NCBI RefSeq assembly: GCF_000092205.1
Contig: NC_014216.1
Location: forward strand, 2,919,742-2,983,741
DNA: 64,000 nucleotides
DNA from: Desulfurivibrio alkaliphilus AHT 2
GTDB lineage: Bacteria > Desulfobacterota > Desulfobulbia > Desulfobulbales > Desulfurivibrionaceae
Direction: 5' to 3'
A program made the position numbers and the translations under genes. Below, one piece after another: positions 24,839 to 33,927 of the stretch; the stretch's first letter is position 1, and every line of letters begins with the position of its first letter. The notes beneath the pieces are model-generated. The model did not search any database. It was not told the DNA's origin and was given only the letters and a program-made list of their open reading frames with translations.

Positions 24839-25207
24839 CTTTCTCTCCTTGGTGTGTTTGATAAACAACGATATTACGATGGATTCGCACAGTAGCTCAG
24901 TTGCCAAAAGTAGTAATATGGCATGGCTAAGGTTAAAGTTGTTGTTAGTTAGAAGGCTGCCAAAAAGTTAGACGGGCCTGATAATAACAAAACAAAACTA
25001 AAGCACAAGCATTTTGTTTAGATAACCCTAAGAATTTATCGCAAAGCCTAACAACACCTGGCCCCTGGTCAGCTTAAGAAGGGCCAGTAAGGGGGAAGCA
25101 AACAATACTGATTAGAAGATGTTAATCGGGGTAGGGCAAGTGGTTGGCAAACGGATGGATGGACAGGCAGTGGGAAGAGTCGGGAAGAGGTGGTGAAAAC
25201 AAAAGCG
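24839..25207. other. AT-rich intergenic region, porin promoter side
   Basis: This ~370-base region upstream of the porin gene is distinctly A/T-richer than the surroundings (AACAAAACAAAAC and related runs) and holds no credible gene on either strand. It must contain the porin promoter, but no clear -35/-10 pair could be fixed with confidence. Confidence 0.45.
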
Positions 25208-25245
25208 CCCCCAAACAGGCCGTTAAGAAACCGGCTGTTTGGGGG
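25193..25245 (-). terminator. Rho-independent terminator of htpG
   Basis: On the minus strand an 11-bp stem (CCCCCAAACAG with CTGTTTGGGGG) with an extra inner C/G-rich part is followed by TTTTGTTTT. It lies ~25 bases beyond the htpG stop. Confidence 0.85.
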
Positions 25246-25270
25246 CGGCTTGCAGGCAGGGGAGTGCCGG

Positions 25271-27166
25271 TTATTTGCCCACCAGGCGGGTGAGGATCTC
25301 GTAGTTGCGGTTGACCATGGTTCGGGGTTCGCTGAGCAGGCCGGCCTGGATCATGGCGTTGTCGTAGATCTGTTCGGTGATCTGCCGGGCCAGTTCGGCG
25401 TCGCTTTGGCGCAGGCGGTTTAAGCCGCTGATCAGACCGTGGCCGGGGTTGATCTCCAGGTTCTTGCCGCCGAAATCGGGCAGCTGCTGGCCCGAGGCCC
25501 GCATCACCCGCTCCATGCTGCTGGTGAGAAAGCCGTCGGGGTTGACCACCATGGCCGGGCTGTCGGTGAGCCGCTTGGACGCCTTGACCTCCTTGACCTT
25601 TTCCCCCAGCACCTCCTTGATCCAGGCCGTCAGCTCTTTGGCCTCTTCCGGGGGCAGGGTTTCCTTGGCTGCCTGGGCTGCGTCTTGCCGCTCCGCTTCT
25701 TGCTCATGGCCCAGCTCGCCCAGGTCCAGGTCATCGCGATCGGCGGAAACCAGCTTATGTTCCTCGAACTCGCCGATGTGGTTGAGGGCGAAATCATCCA
25801 TCGGGTCCAGGGTGTAAAGTACTTCCAGGTCTCGGCTTTTGAAGGCCTCCAGGTAAGGGCCGGTTTCCACCGCCTCACGGCTGGGGCCGCTGATATAATA
25901 AATATCCTTCTGGGCCTCGGCCATGCGGCCGACATATTCCGCCAGCGAGGTCAACTTGCCCGGCTCGGTCTTCGAGGACTCAAAGCGCAGCAGGCCGGCC
26001 AGCTCCTTACGGTAATTGAAATCGGAGATTGCACCCTCTTTCAGGAACATGCCAAAGGAGTGCCAGAACTTTTCGTAGGTTTCCGGCTCGTTTTTGGCCA
26101 GCTCGGCCAGATATTTCAGCAGCCGTTTGCTGATCACCCGGTTAATCTTGGCCACTAAAGCGCTGTCCTGCAGGGCCTGGCGGGAGATATTCAGCGGCAG
26201 ATCCTCGCTGTCGATCACCCCTTTAACAAAACGCAGCCACTCGGGCAGGATGTTCTTGCTGTGCTGCTCGATCAAGACCCGCTGGCAGTAGAGGTTGACC
26301 CCCGGCTCCAGGCGGCCGAAACCCAGGCGCTCGACGTTTTCCTTGGGAAAGAATAGCAGGGCCTTGACCGCCAGCGGCGCATCGGCGCTGAAGTGCAGCC
26401 GGGCCAGTGGTTCATCGAAGGCGTTGGCGATATACTTGTAAAATTCCTGGTACTCCTCTTCCTTGATCTCGCTTTTGTTGCGGGTCCAGATGGCCTGGAC
26501 GGTGTTCACCGGCTCCTCGGCCACCTTGATGGGAAAGGGAACAAAGCTGGAATAACGGCGGATGATCTGCTTGATCCGCTCCTCGTCGGCAAACTCCTTG
26601 GCATCTTCTTTCAGGTGCAGAATGATCCGGGTGCCGCGCCGGATGCCGGGGCAGGGGCCGATGGTGTAGGTGCCGGTGCCGTCGGAAACCCATTCATGGC
26701 CGGCATCATCGGGCCGGAAACTGCGGGATTGGACCCGGACCTTGTCGGCCGCCATGAAGGCGGCGTAGAAGCCGACTCCGAATTGGCCGATGAGCTGGGT
26801 GTCTTGGCGCTGGTTTTCCGTCAGGTTGGCCAGAAAGGTGCGGGAGCCGGAGTGGGCGATGGTGCCCAGGTTGTGTTCCAGCTCGCCCCGGTCCATGCCG
26901 ATGCCGGTGTCGGTGATGGTCAGGGTGTGCTTTTCCTGGTCCACCTTGATTTTGATCTCCAGCGGCAGGTGGTCGTCGAAGATCTCCTCGCCCTGGCTGG
27001 CCACCTTCTGGTGCCGGAATTTCTCCAGGGCGTCGGCGGCGTTGCTGATCAGTTCACGCAGAAAAATCTCTCGCTCGGTGTAGAGCGAGTGGATGACAAT
27101 ATCCAGCATCTTTTTGACTTCGGCCTGAAACTCGCGGGTTTCCTGGGTGGCGGTGTCGGTGCTCAT
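25271..27166 (-). CDS. htpG: Chaperone HtpG (bacterial Hsp90)
   Basis: 631 residues. The GHKL ATPase N-domain shows FLRELISNAADALEKFR, DTGIGMDRGEL, GQFGVGFYAAFMAADKV and the G-rich IAHSGSRTF. The middle domain contains the catalytic Arg loop (DSEDLPLNISRQ), and the C-terminal dimerisation domain ends at LVGK. The start at 27166 is set by MSTDTATQETREFQAEVKKML; the frame continues upstream but an AGAGG site lies just before this ATG. It acts as a cytosolic folding chaperone under heat or other stress. It is a monocistronic gene divergent from the ferredoxin gene. Confidence 0.96.
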   Translation of the reverse strand: MSTDTATQETREFQAEVKKMLDIVIHSLYTEREIFLRELISNAADALEKFRHQKVASQGEEIFDDHLPLEIKIKVDQEKHTLTITDTGIGMDRGELEHNLGTIAHSGSRTFLANLTENQRQDTQLIGQFGVGFYAAFMAADKVRVQSRSFRPDDAGHEWVSDGTGTYTIGPCPGIRRGTRIILHLKEDAKEFADEERIKQIIRRYSSFVPFPIKVAEEPVNTVQAIWTRNKSEIKEEEYQEFYKYIANAFDEPLARLHFSADAPLAVKALLFFPKENVERLGFGRLEPGVNLYCQRVLIEQHSKNILPEWLRFVKGVIDSEDLPLNISRQALQDSALVAKINRVISKRLLKYLAELAKNEPETYEKFWHSFGMFLKEGAISDFNYRKELAGLLRFESSKTEPGKLTSLAEYVGRMAEAQKDIYYISGPSREAVETGPYLEAFKSRDLEVLYTLDPMDDFALNHIGEFEEHKLVSADRDDLDLGELGHEQEAERQDAAQAAKETLPPEEAKELTAWIKEVLGEKVKEVKASKRLTDSPAMVVNPDGFLTSSMERVMRASGQQLPDFGGKNLEINPGHGLISGLNRLRQSDAELARQITEQIYDNAMIQAGLLSEPRTMVNRNYEILTRLVGK

Positions 27167-27327
27167 CTTTTTACCTCTCTTTAACATCTCATTGTTATAC
27201 AATACTCCTAGTGCCCGGCGGTGGCGCAGGCAGGATGATCGGGAAGTTAAGCTAAGCATCATCCTCCGGTTGTCAAGGTGTGGCCCAGGTCGGCCCGGCT
27301 CGGCGAAAAAGGTACAAAGAGGAAAAA

Positions 27328-27519
27328 ATGAGCAAGAAAGTGGAGTTGGATCAGGAAGAGTGCATCGGTTGTGAAAGCTGTGTGGAGCTCTGCCCCGAGG
27401 TTTTCGGCTTTGCCCCGGAGGTCGGCAAGGCCTATGTTCTGGAAGGTGCCGACGGTGATTCCGCCTGCGTAGAGGAAGCCGCTACGGCTTGCCCGGTGGC
27501 CTGCATCAGTGTCGGCTAG
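27328..27519 (+). CDS. Single-cluster [4Fe-4S] ferredoxin
   Basis: 63 residues. C12, C15 and C18 (CIGCESC) and C55 (ACPVACI) are the expected cluster ligands; C22 and C47 probably form the disulfide known in Desulfovibrio ferredoxins. Its size and acidity match these soluble low-potential electron carriers. C59 is an additional cysteine. AAAGAGG lies before ATG 27328. Its last 14 bases overlap the convergent hydrolase gene. Confidence 0.93.
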   Translation: MSKKVELDQEECIGCESCVELCPEVFGFAPEVGKAYVLEGADGDSACVEEAATACPVACISVG

Positions 27520-28237
27520 AAGAATGGCGGCAGGGGGTGGCGGCGCCCGGAGCCGGTTTGGCCACGGGGGCTTGTTTTTTAAGCGGCTTGGCGATGAAGG
27601 CGCCGGTTTGGAGAAAGGCCGCGGCTAAAGTGGCCACCTCGCGGTTGAAGAGCATGGGCAGGTGGGCGGTATGCACGGTGAAGCGGGCGGCTGCGCCTTT
27701 AAGGAAGGTTTCCTCCAGGGCCACGGTGCCGTCGTGGGGCTTGGGCATGCCCGGGAAAAACAGGCCGATCCCCAAGCCATGGTCGCCGGCGATCACCCCC
27801 AGGGGGCGCTGGTGCTGCCAGCGCGGTACGGCGGTCAGCAGGAGGGGGGCGGAGGCGCCCAGCAGCATTTTACTTAAGGGGTGCCGGGCCAGGCGGCGGG
27901 CAATATGGCTGCCGGTAAAAGGGGTGCCCAAGGTCAGGACCCGCCCCGGGGCCGGCAGGCGGTGGCGGCAAAGGGTAAGTTCGATGATCCGGCCGCCCAG
28001 GCTGTGGCCCAGCAGGTGTATCACCGGGTGCCGAGGGGCCAGTTGGCCGACGAAATCCGCCAGGTTGTCGGCATTGTGCCCCGGGCTGTGGCGCAGAGAA
28101 GAGTAAGGGAAACGGTAGCAGACAAACCCGTCGGCCCGCAGCCGCCGGGCCAGCAAGCCCATCTCCAGGCCGGTCATCCAGATCCCGTGGACCAGAATCA
28201 CGGCCGGTTGCCGGTCGTTGTCCGCAGCAAGGCGCAT
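27506..28237 (-). CDS. Alpha/beta-hydrolase (esterase/lipase-like)
   Basis: 243 residues. VILVHGIWMTGLEM near residue 12 (oxyanion region) and the nucleophile elbow LLGHSLGGRII (Ser in GHSLGG) are clear; likely acid and base residues lie in AGDHGLGIG and HTAHLPMLFN. The C-terminal 25 residues are a Lys/Pro/Ala tail. ATG 28237 is chosen because GGGAGGA precedes it. It is convergent with the ferredoxin gene, overlapping it by 14 nt at the 3' ends. The substrate is unknown. Confidence 0.82.
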   Translation of the reverse strand: MRLAADNDRQPAVILVHGIWMTGLEMGLLARRLRADGFVCYRFPYSSLRHSPGHNADNLADFVGQLAPRHPVIHLLGHSLGGRIIELTLCRHRLPAPGRVLTLGTPFTGSHIARRLARHPLSKMLLGASAPLLLTAVPRWQHQRPLGVIAGDHGLGIGLFFPGMPKPHDGTVALEETFLKGAAARFTVHTAHLPMLFNREVATLAAAFLQTGAFIAKPLKKQAPVAKPAPGAATPCRHSSSRH

Positions 28238-28264
28238 GGCGCTTTGTCCTCCCAGGAAAATGCA

Positions 28265-28340
28265 CAAAAAAAGACGGCGGAGCCGCCTTTATCCAGCAGG
28301 CCGTTAGTAAACGGGCTGCAGAAGAAGGGGTTCCGCCGTC
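28265..28340 (-). terminator. Terminator after the Spy/ZraP-like gene
   Basis: Arms GACGGCGGA and TTCCGCCGTC close a long stem with a large imperfect interior; on the minus strand it runs into TTTTTTTT. It separates the small periplasmic protein gene from the hydrolase gene. Confidence 0.7.
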
Positions 28341-28365
28341 AGCAAAACATAACCGGCGGGGGAAA

Positions 28366-28791
28366 TCAAGAGCGGGGACCGGCTCCCCGACCGCCGCGGC
28401 CGCCCATGCCGGTCGGTCCGCCGCAGGTGCCGAACCGGCCGGCGCGGGCAATCCCGGCCTCGCTGGCCTGGGCGCGCATCTGGTTGCGCAGGTCGAAGAC
28501 CTCTTCGCTGAGGGCCTTGGCCCGGGCCTCGTCACCGGCGTTGATGGCGGCCTGTAACTGTGCCTGCTTGGTTTGGATTGTTCGGCGCAGTTCCCGGGTT
28601 GCTTCGTAAAAAGCCTCCCGGGCCTGCAGGGTTTCTTCGTCCAGGGCTACGCAGTTGGGGCCGTCGCAGTAGCCTGCCGCCATCCCGTAGCCGCCCGGAC
28701 CGTAACCGGCGCCAGGACGGGCCTCGGCCAGCTGGTAACCGGTGAATCCCAGAGCCGCTACCATTGCCAGGGTCATAAGGGTCTTTTTCAT
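28366..28791 (-). CDS. Periplasmic Spy/ZraP-like protein
   Basis: 141 residues. A signal peptide (MKKTLMTLAMVAALGFTGYQLAEA) is followed by a Gly/Tyr-rich stretch, then a helical hairpin (ETLQAREAFYEATRELRRTI and ALSEEVFDLRNQMRAQ) typical of the LTXXQ/CpxP/ZraP fold of periplasmic metal-responsive or chaperone proteins. Cysteines in YCDGPNC and FGTCGG could bind metal. A strong AAAGGAG site precedes the ATG. The C-terminus is Gly/Arg-rich. Confidence 0.8.
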   Translation of the reverse strand: MKKTLMTLAMVAALGFTGYQLAEARPGAGYGPGGYGMAAGYCDGPNCVALDEETLQAREAFYEATRELRRTIQTKQAQLQAAINAGDEARAKALSEEVFDLRNQMRAQASEAGIARAGRFGTCGGPTGMGGRGGRGAGPRS

Positions 28792-29018
28792 GATCGTTCT
28801 CCTTTTGGGGTTTGGTTGGTAAGTTTTGATGACCTTTGCCCTGGGATTAATACAATAAGTGTGCCAAAAGAAGTTTTTCTTTTTATCCCCTTGTTGTTGC
28901 AGAGTTGTGCGCTGATAATAGTGCTCGGCCGGGTGCCGGCGGTCAGCCTGTTTTGGGCTTGATGGATAAATTTTACTCAACCATCGCCCGGCCGGTTGGG
29001 TACTTTTTAACCGGCCGG

Positions 29019-30956
29019 CTAAAACATCTCTTCCACGGCCCCCAGTGCCACCACTTCCTGGGTGTGCATCAGGCGGTCGATATCCAGCAGGATGGTCACG
29101 CCCTCCTTGAGCTTGGCCATGCCCAGGATCATGTGTTGATCCACGCCGGTGCCGAAAGAAGGGGCGTCTTCCACCTGGTTGTCCTTGACGTTGACCACTT
29201 CCGAAACCGAATCGACGATGATCCCGGTTAAGGTGGAGCCGCGCACCCCGGAGATTTCCACTATAATGATACAGGTGCGTTCGTTGTAGGCGGCCTCTTC
29301 CATGCCGAATTTCAACCTCAGATCCATCACCGGGATCACCCGGTCGCGCAGGTTGATAACGCCCTTGAAAAAAGAGGGCATGTGCGGCAGCTCATGGATA
29401 TCCATCAGGCCGATGATCTCTTTGACATCCAGGATGCCGATGCCGTAACGTTCGCTGCCCAGGCTGAAGACCAGATACTTGCCTTCCCGGCTGCTAAGCT
29501 GCTGCTTTTCTTTGAACTCTTCCATCTTCAAAGCGCCGCTGCGCTGGCCGTTTTCCCCGCCGGCGGGGCGAGCTCCTCCCTGGCCGCAGGCCTTGGAGGC
29601 GAAGCGGGTCTCGATGAAGGCGTCAAGGTCGATGGTGCGGCCGATTTCCATTCTGTTGACCATATAATCCTGGATGGTCTCCAGGTCTTCCTTCACCGGG
29701 TAAAGGTCATGGTAGACAATGCCGGCGGGATCGGAGAGCACATTTTTCAGCAGGGCCGGCTCCAGCCCAATGCTTTTTTCCGGATCGAGGAAATCCACGG
29801 CGATTTGGGCTGAGCGGTCGATATCTTCCTTAATGGATTTGCCGGCCTTGACCACCAGGTCGGTGAATTCCTGGACCGCTTCCGGGTACTGGGCAATGAT
29901 TTCATCGCGGAAGACCACCACGCAGCAGGGGTGGTGGTCCCAGATTTCGCTGGACAAAAATTGTTTCTCGGCAATGCCGGCGGCGATGGCCCGGCTGCCG
30001 ATGGGCTCGGCCACCAGAAAACCGCTGGCTTCGGGGTTGTCTTTCAAAAACTGGGGCATGGCCACCGGTGGGGCCACGTCGAACAGCACATTCACCGCTT
30101 CCTTGCCGGCTACCCCGGGTTTCAGCCCCATCTGGGTGAAGTACATGTGGGCCAGCATGTTGTGAATGGACATCTTGTGGGGGATGTAAAAGGTTTTGTG
30201 CTTGAAAAACTGCTGGTAAGGCTTGATGTACTTGCCCTGGCGGTTGCGCACGCAGATGCTGCCGTTGCGGTGGGCAAAGAGCACCAGCTTCAGGGGCACG
30301 TCGTAGCTGAACAGGTCCATGGCCGCCGGTGCCAAAATAAAGGCGCCGTCCACCTCGAAACTTTCCAGGGCGCCCTGAACCGGATTCCAACTCCCCATAC
30401 ACTTGGTTTCCAGGGTAAAGTGGGCCGGCGTTTCCCGGCCGGTATCGATCCAGTGTTTGAGCACCCCCAGGGCCAGGTGATCGGTGATCTGGATATGGGC
30501 CATTTTCAGGTTGACCTTACCTTCGCTGGAGACCTTGGGGCCCTCATCCACCTTGGGCACCTCCTCCTGTTCCAGGCCGAAGGCCTTTTCCATGGCGCTT
30601 TTCAGTTCGGGGGGGGTAAAGGGTTTGGCCACTACCCCGCTGGCGCCGCCCTCCAGGGCTTTGGCTACGTATTCCTTGTCGCCGTGGCCGGTGGCCATAA
30701 GAAAGGGGATATCCTTAAGCTGTTCCTGGCTGCGCAGCCATTGCACCAGTTCCAGGCCGTCCATGTTGGGCATGGACCAGTCGCTGATAACCAGGCCGAT
30801 ATCCTGATCGGCTTGCAGCTTTTCCACCGCGTCCTGGCCGTCCACCGCTTCGACAATATTATTGAAGCCTACCTGGCCCAGGATTTTGGCCTCCATTTTA
30901 CGCATGGTGCCGGCGTCTTCAACAAGCAGGATCTTGATGTTGGGGTCGATGGCCAT
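29019..30956 (-). CDS. Receiver - substrate-binding-protein domain - CheW fusion
   Basis: 645 residues. Residues 1-125 are a receiver with D59 (VISDWSMPN), T/S region LMATGHG and K111. Residues ~148-455 look like a soluble NMT1/SsuA-type binding-protein domain without a signal peptide: FAHRNGSICVRN, SGFLVAEPIGSRA and HHPCCVVVFRDE mirror the ABC binding protein at 21129. Residues ~490-645 are a CheW domain (EGKYLVFSLGSERYGIGI, GVINLRDRVIPVMDLR). This is a CheV-like scaffold with an inserted ligand domain. AAAGGAG precedes the ATG. No other chemotaxis genes are present in the window. Confidence 0.88.
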   Translation of the reverse strand: MAIDPNIKILLVEDAGTMRKMEAKILGQVGFNNIVEAVDGQDAVEKLQADQDIGLVISDWSMPNMDGLELVQWLRSQEQLKDIPFLMATGHGDKEYVAKALEGGASGVVAKPFTPPELKSAMEKAFGLEQEEVPKVDEGPKVSSEGKVNLKMAHIQITDHLALGVLKHWIDTGRETPAHFTLETKCMGSWNPVQGALESFEVDGAFILAPAAMDLFSYDVPLKLVLFAHRNGSICVRNRQGKYIKPYQQFFKHKTFYIPHKMSIHNMLAHMYFTQMGLKPGVAGKEAVNVLFDVAPPVAMPQFLKDNPEASGFLVAEPIGSRAIAAGIAEKQFLSSEIWDHHPCCVVVFRDEIIAQYPEAVQEFTDLVVKAGKSIKEDIDRSAQIAVDFLDPEKSIGLEPALLKNVLSDPAGIVYHDLYPVKEDLETIQDYMVNRMEIGRTIDLDAFIETRFASKACGQGGARPAGGENGQRSGALKMEEFKEKQQLSSREGKYLVFSLGSERYGIGILDVKEIIGLMDIHELPHMPSFFKGVINLRDRVIPVMDLRLKFGMEEAAYNERTCIIIVEISGVRGSTLTGIIVDSVSEVVNVKDNQVEDAPSFGTGVDQHMILGMAKLKEGVTILLDIDRLMHTQEVVALGAVEEMF

Positions 30957-31253
30957 GATTGCTCCTTTGGTCTGGCGGGTTGGTGGTTGTTGTCCGTCAG
31001 GTTCGGCGATGCCCGGTGCTTTTTGGCTCCGGGGGCGGTTCCCCCGGGCTGTTGGTGCAACATATAATAGGTTACTATAGACTAAGCCGCAGCGACCGGC
31101 AAGGGGTTGCAGCCATGGTTGCAGTGAGCGGATGACAACGAATTTCCTGGTGCATTGGCGGGCGCAGTCCTGCTATAGTGTTACGGTTTATAAACGATAA
31201 GGAGCCGGGAACCCTTTCCGGCGGCTTGCACCACAAACCTAGGAGGCCGGGTT
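30957..31253. other. Intergenic region between divergent genes
   Basis: 297 bases separate the start of the REC-SBP-CheW gene (minus) from the small membrane protein gene (plus). A consensus TATAAT lies at 31063-31068 with no good -35 partner, and a TATAGT box lies at ~31175. No gene is seen here. Confidence 0.4.
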
Positions 31254-31538
31254 ATGCGTCGGGAAATGCCTCGCACCACCGTGCCGCAGGTTGCGGCCCG
31301 TATGCCGCGCTGGTTGATCCAGCCGGTACGGATCATTATTTTTACCGGTTTTCTGCTGGCCGCGCTTTTTATCTTCACCGCGCCTTCTCTTACCCTGATT
31401 CAGGTGCTGCTGATCACCGTGCAGGTGGTTTTTTCACTGGCTGTCCTGGCCGAATGCGGACGAAGCGCTGAACACTACCGGGTAGTGGATGAAGCCCAAG
31501 AGGCGGCCCGTAAACGCGAACAGGATGGCATGTTTTGA
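31254..31538 (+). CDS. Small two-helix membrane protein
   Basis: 94 residues. An Arg-rich N-terminus precedes two hydrophobic helices (~25-44, IIIFTGFLLAALFIF, and ~46-66, LIQVLLITVQVVFSLAVL) and a charged C-terminal helix (VVDEAQEAARKREQD). No family is recognised. A good AGGAGG site precedes ATG 31254, supporting that it is real. Confidence 0.65.
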   Translation: MRREMPRTTVPQVAARMPRWLIQPVRIIIFTGFLLAALFIFTAPSLTLIQVLLITVQVVFSLAVLAECGRSAEHYRVVDEAQEAARKREQDGMF

Positions 31539-31572
31539 CACTACCCCTTGCTCGTGTTAATCTGCCTCGCCG

Positions 31573-31677
31573 AAAGCGGCCACGGGGCACCGCCGAAAGC
31601 GGCGGTCGAGCCGTCTGGCGTACTGATGTATGCTTCGCCGTCTCGCTTGCCGCAACCTGCGGCACCCGGCTGCGCAA
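31573..31677 (+). repeat. Long hairpin element E6 (decayed)
   Basis: The inner right arm CTTGCCGCAACCTGCGGCAC and the apical part are recognisable, but the outer right arm no longer complements the left arm AAGCGGCCACGGGGC, and the left inner arm is changed. It is a degenerate member of the family lying 5' of hemL. Confidence 0.7.
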
Positions 31678-31715
31678 CCTGAAACCCCAGCCAACGATGT
31701 AAAGAAGGAGAAACC

Positions 31716-33017
31716 ATGAATACCAAGCGTTCACAGGAGCTTTTTGCCAAGGCCTGCCGGCACATTCCCGGCGGGGTCAACAGCCCGGTGCGGGCCTGTA
31801 AATCGGTGGGCTGCGACCCGGTTTTCATTGAACGGGCCGCCGGTTCCAAGGTTTATGATGCCGACGGCAACGAATATGTGGACTTTGTCTGCTCCTGGGG
31901 GCCGATGATTCTGGGGCATAACCACCCGGCGGTGGTGGCGGCCATCAGGGAAACCCTGGAGAGCGGCACCAGCTTTGGGGCGCCCACTTCCAAAGAAATT
32001 GAACTGGCCGAGCTGGTGACCTCGGCGCTGCCGGCGGTGGAAAAAGTGCGCTTTGTCAGCTCCGGCACCGAGGCCACCATGAGCGCCGTCCGCCTGGCCC
32101 GGGGGTTCACCGGGCGCAGCAAGGTGATCAAGTTCGACGGTTGCTACCATGGCCATGCCGACAGCTTTTTGATCAAGGCCGGCAGCGGCGTGGTTACCCT
32201 GGGGATTCCCGGCAGCCCCGGGGTGCCCGAGGATATTGTCAAAAACACCATCTCCATTCCCTACAATGATCCCGCCACCCTGGAAAAGACCCTGCGGGAC
32301 GACAAGCTGGATATTGCCTGCGTGATCGTTGAGCCGGTGGCCGGCAATATGGGGGTGGTGGCGCCGGCCCCGGGTTTTTTGGCAACCCTGCGCCAACTGA
32401 CCGCGGAGTTGGGGATTGTCCTGATCTTCGATGAGGTGATCACCGGCTTCCGGCTCTCGCTGGGCGGAGCCCAGGAGTATTATGGTGTTCAACCCGATCT
32501 GACCTGTCTGGGCAAGGTCATCGGCGGCGGGCTGCCGGTGGGGGCTTACGGGGGTAAAAAAGAGATCATGGATCACATCGCTCCCGACGGCCCGGTATAT
32601 CAGGCCGGCACCCTTTCCGGCAATCCCCTGGCCATGGCTGCCGGCGCCGCCACCCTGCGGGAGCTGGCCCAGCCCGGTTTTTATGAGCAACTGGAAACCA
32701 AGGCCGCCGGGTTTGCCGGGGAACTGGCCGCCCTGGCGGACAAATATCTGCCGGGCCAGACCACGCTCAACCGGGTGGGCTCCATGATGACCACCTTTTT
32801 TACCCCCGGTCCGGTTACCGATCACGCCTCCGCCACCCGCTCCGACACCGACCGTTATGCCGCCCATTACCGCAACATGCGCAGTCAGGGCATCTGGCTG
32901 GCCCCGGCCCAATTTGAAGCGGCCTTCATTTCCGCGGCCCAAAGTGAGGCCGACCTGGCCCTGGCGCTGGAAAAAACCGAGTGGTCATTCAAGCAACTGG
33001 CCGCTGCCGACAAATAA
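31716..33017 (+). CDS. hemL: Glutamate-1-semialdehyde 2,1-aminomutase
   Basis: 433 residues, full length for this PLP enzyme that makes 5-aminolevulinate, acting after HemA (44116) in the C5 pathway. The Schiff-base lysine is K267 in [18 protein letters not shown] contacts [16 protein letters not shown] and FDEVITGFR are intact, as is [19 protein letters not shown] precedes the ATG. It is preceded by decayed element E6 and followed by repeat F4. Confidence 0.96.
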   Translation: MNTKRSQELFAKACRHIPGGVNSPVRACKSVGCDPVFIERAAGSKVYDADGNEYVDFVCSWGPMILGHNHPAVVAAIRETLESGTSFGAPTSKEIELAELVTSALPAVEKVRFVSSGTEATMSAVRLARGFTGRSKVIKFDGCYHGHADSFLIKAGSGVVTLGIPGSPGVPEDIVKNTISIPYNDPATLEKTLRDDKLDIACVIVEPVAGNMGVVAPAPGFLATLRQLTAELGIVLIFDEVITGFRLSLGGAQEYYGVQPDLTCLGKVIGGGLPVGAYGGKKEIMDHIAPDGPVYQAGTLSGNPLAMAAGAATLRELAQPGFYEQLETKAAGFAGELAALADKYLPGQTTLNRVGSMMTTFFTPGPVTDHASATRSDTDRYAAHYRNMRSQGIWLAPAQFEAAFISAAQSEADLALALEKTEWSFKQLAAADK

Positions 33018-33062
33018 GCAACCGTTCACCACGATCGGGGTGGCCTGGCTTAGTGGGCCGTA
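33018..33062 (-). repeat. Repeat F4, degenerate, after hemL
   Basis: CAACCGTTCACCA and GTGGGCCGTAA match the F1 repeat at 4060 in the same orientation with a diverged middle. It starts at the hemL stop but lacks an attached hairpin element. Confidence 0.45.
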
Positions 33063-33090
33063 ATCTCCCGCAGCGCCGCCGTTGTGGTTT

Positions 33091-33131
33091 TGCCGCCAGT
33101 CATGCGTACTCCTAGTGCGCATGACTGGCGG
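33091..33131. repeat. Perfect 15-bp inverted repeat after hemL
   Basis: GCCGCCAGTCATGCG and CGCATGACTGGCGGC enclose an 11-base loop. There is no T-run directly after it, so it is more a stable stem-loop than a standard terminator; it may end or protect the hemL mRNA. Confidence 0.55.
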
Positions 33132-33178
33132 CTCGCTTTAAAATGGGGTGCAACTGTAACGATTAGCAAAAAAAGCCG

Positions 33179-33207
33179 TTGACTTTACCCGGCGGCCTTG
33201 ATAGATA
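33179..33207 (+). promoter_or_regulatory. Candidate sigma-70 promoter of the atp (F0) genes
   Basis: TTGACT at 33179 and TAGATA at 33202 are separated by 17 bases, about 70 bases upstream of the first F0 gene. The -35 fits well and the -10 moderately. Confidence 0.4.
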
Positions 33208-33277
33208 CGAAACACTTTACGATTTTATGAGGGGCGATTCATTATCGCACCATGGTGGTCCGGGGGCGGGTTAACAG

Positions 33278-33502
33278 ATGGCCGGCGAACGACAGGAAGT
33301 ATGGAAGTTGCTGACCATTTTCGGGACCATCGGGATGACCATGGTCTTTTCGGTCTTCATCGGGTTGGGGATCGGTTATTTCCTCGATCACAAGGTTTTT
33401 GACGGGCGCACGGCCCCTTGGCTGACCCTGATTTTTCTCGGCTTCGGGATTGCTGCTGCCTTCAAAAACCTCTATGTTCTGAGCCAGAGAAAGGATTTAT
33501 GA
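33278..33502 (+). CDS. AtpZ/AtpQ-type small F0 accessory protein
   Basis: 74 residues with two helices (LLTIFGTIGMTMVFSVFIGLG and APWLTLIFLGFGIAAAF). It matches the AtpZ/AtpI-family pattern G-YFLD-----TAPW---I found at the head of many ATP synthase F0 operons, thought to help c-ring assembly or cation supply. It overlaps atpI by 4 nt. Confidence 0.85.
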   Translation: MAGERQEVWKLLTIFGTIGMTMVFSVFIGLGIGYFLDHKVFDGRTAPWLTLIFLGFGIAAAFKNLYVLSQRKDL

Positions 33503-33918
33503 CCACGGCAACACAGGCGGAACTGATGACGGGCGGAACAGAGGGGGCCGATATTCCCATTCGCAGGGTAGAGTTGATCAGCTACCTGGTGCTGCTGGCC
33601 ATGGCCCTGATCGGCTGGCTGCTGCTTTCACCGTTGGCCGGTATTTCCGTACTGATCGGTGGCTTTGTGGTTATTTTAAGCTTTCAATGGTTGAAAAGGG
33701 ATGCCGTCCGGCTCTCCCTTAATCCCACCAAACAGGCCAAGATTCGCTTTATGCTCAAATGTTTGGGGCGGCTTGTGGTGCTGGGCTTGCTCTTTTACTA
33801 TCTGGTTCGCTATCAACAGCTTCATATCCCGGGCTTTCTGGTGGGTCTGGCCACGGTCCAGATCGGTATCGTGCTGGCCACCATCAGCAAGATGAAACGA
33901 CTTTTGAAGGAGGCGTAG
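33499..33918 (+). CDS. atpI: ATP synthase subunit I
   Basis: 139 residues with four hydrophobic helices and a hydrophilic N-terminus; block GISVLIGGFVVILSFQW and a basic C-terminus (SKMKRLLKEA) fit AtpI, the c-ring assembly chaperone. ATG 33499 overlaps the upstream stop (ATGA). AAGGAGGCG near its end serves atpB. Confidence 0.85.
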   Translation: MTTATQAELMTGGTEGADIPIRRVELISYLVLLAMALIGWLLLSPLAGISVLIGGFVVILSFQWLKRDAVRLSLNPTKQAKIRFMLKCLGRLVVLGLLFYYLVRYQQLHIPGFLVGLATVQIGIVLATISKMKRLLKEA

Positions 33919-33927
33919 CAGGCAGCC

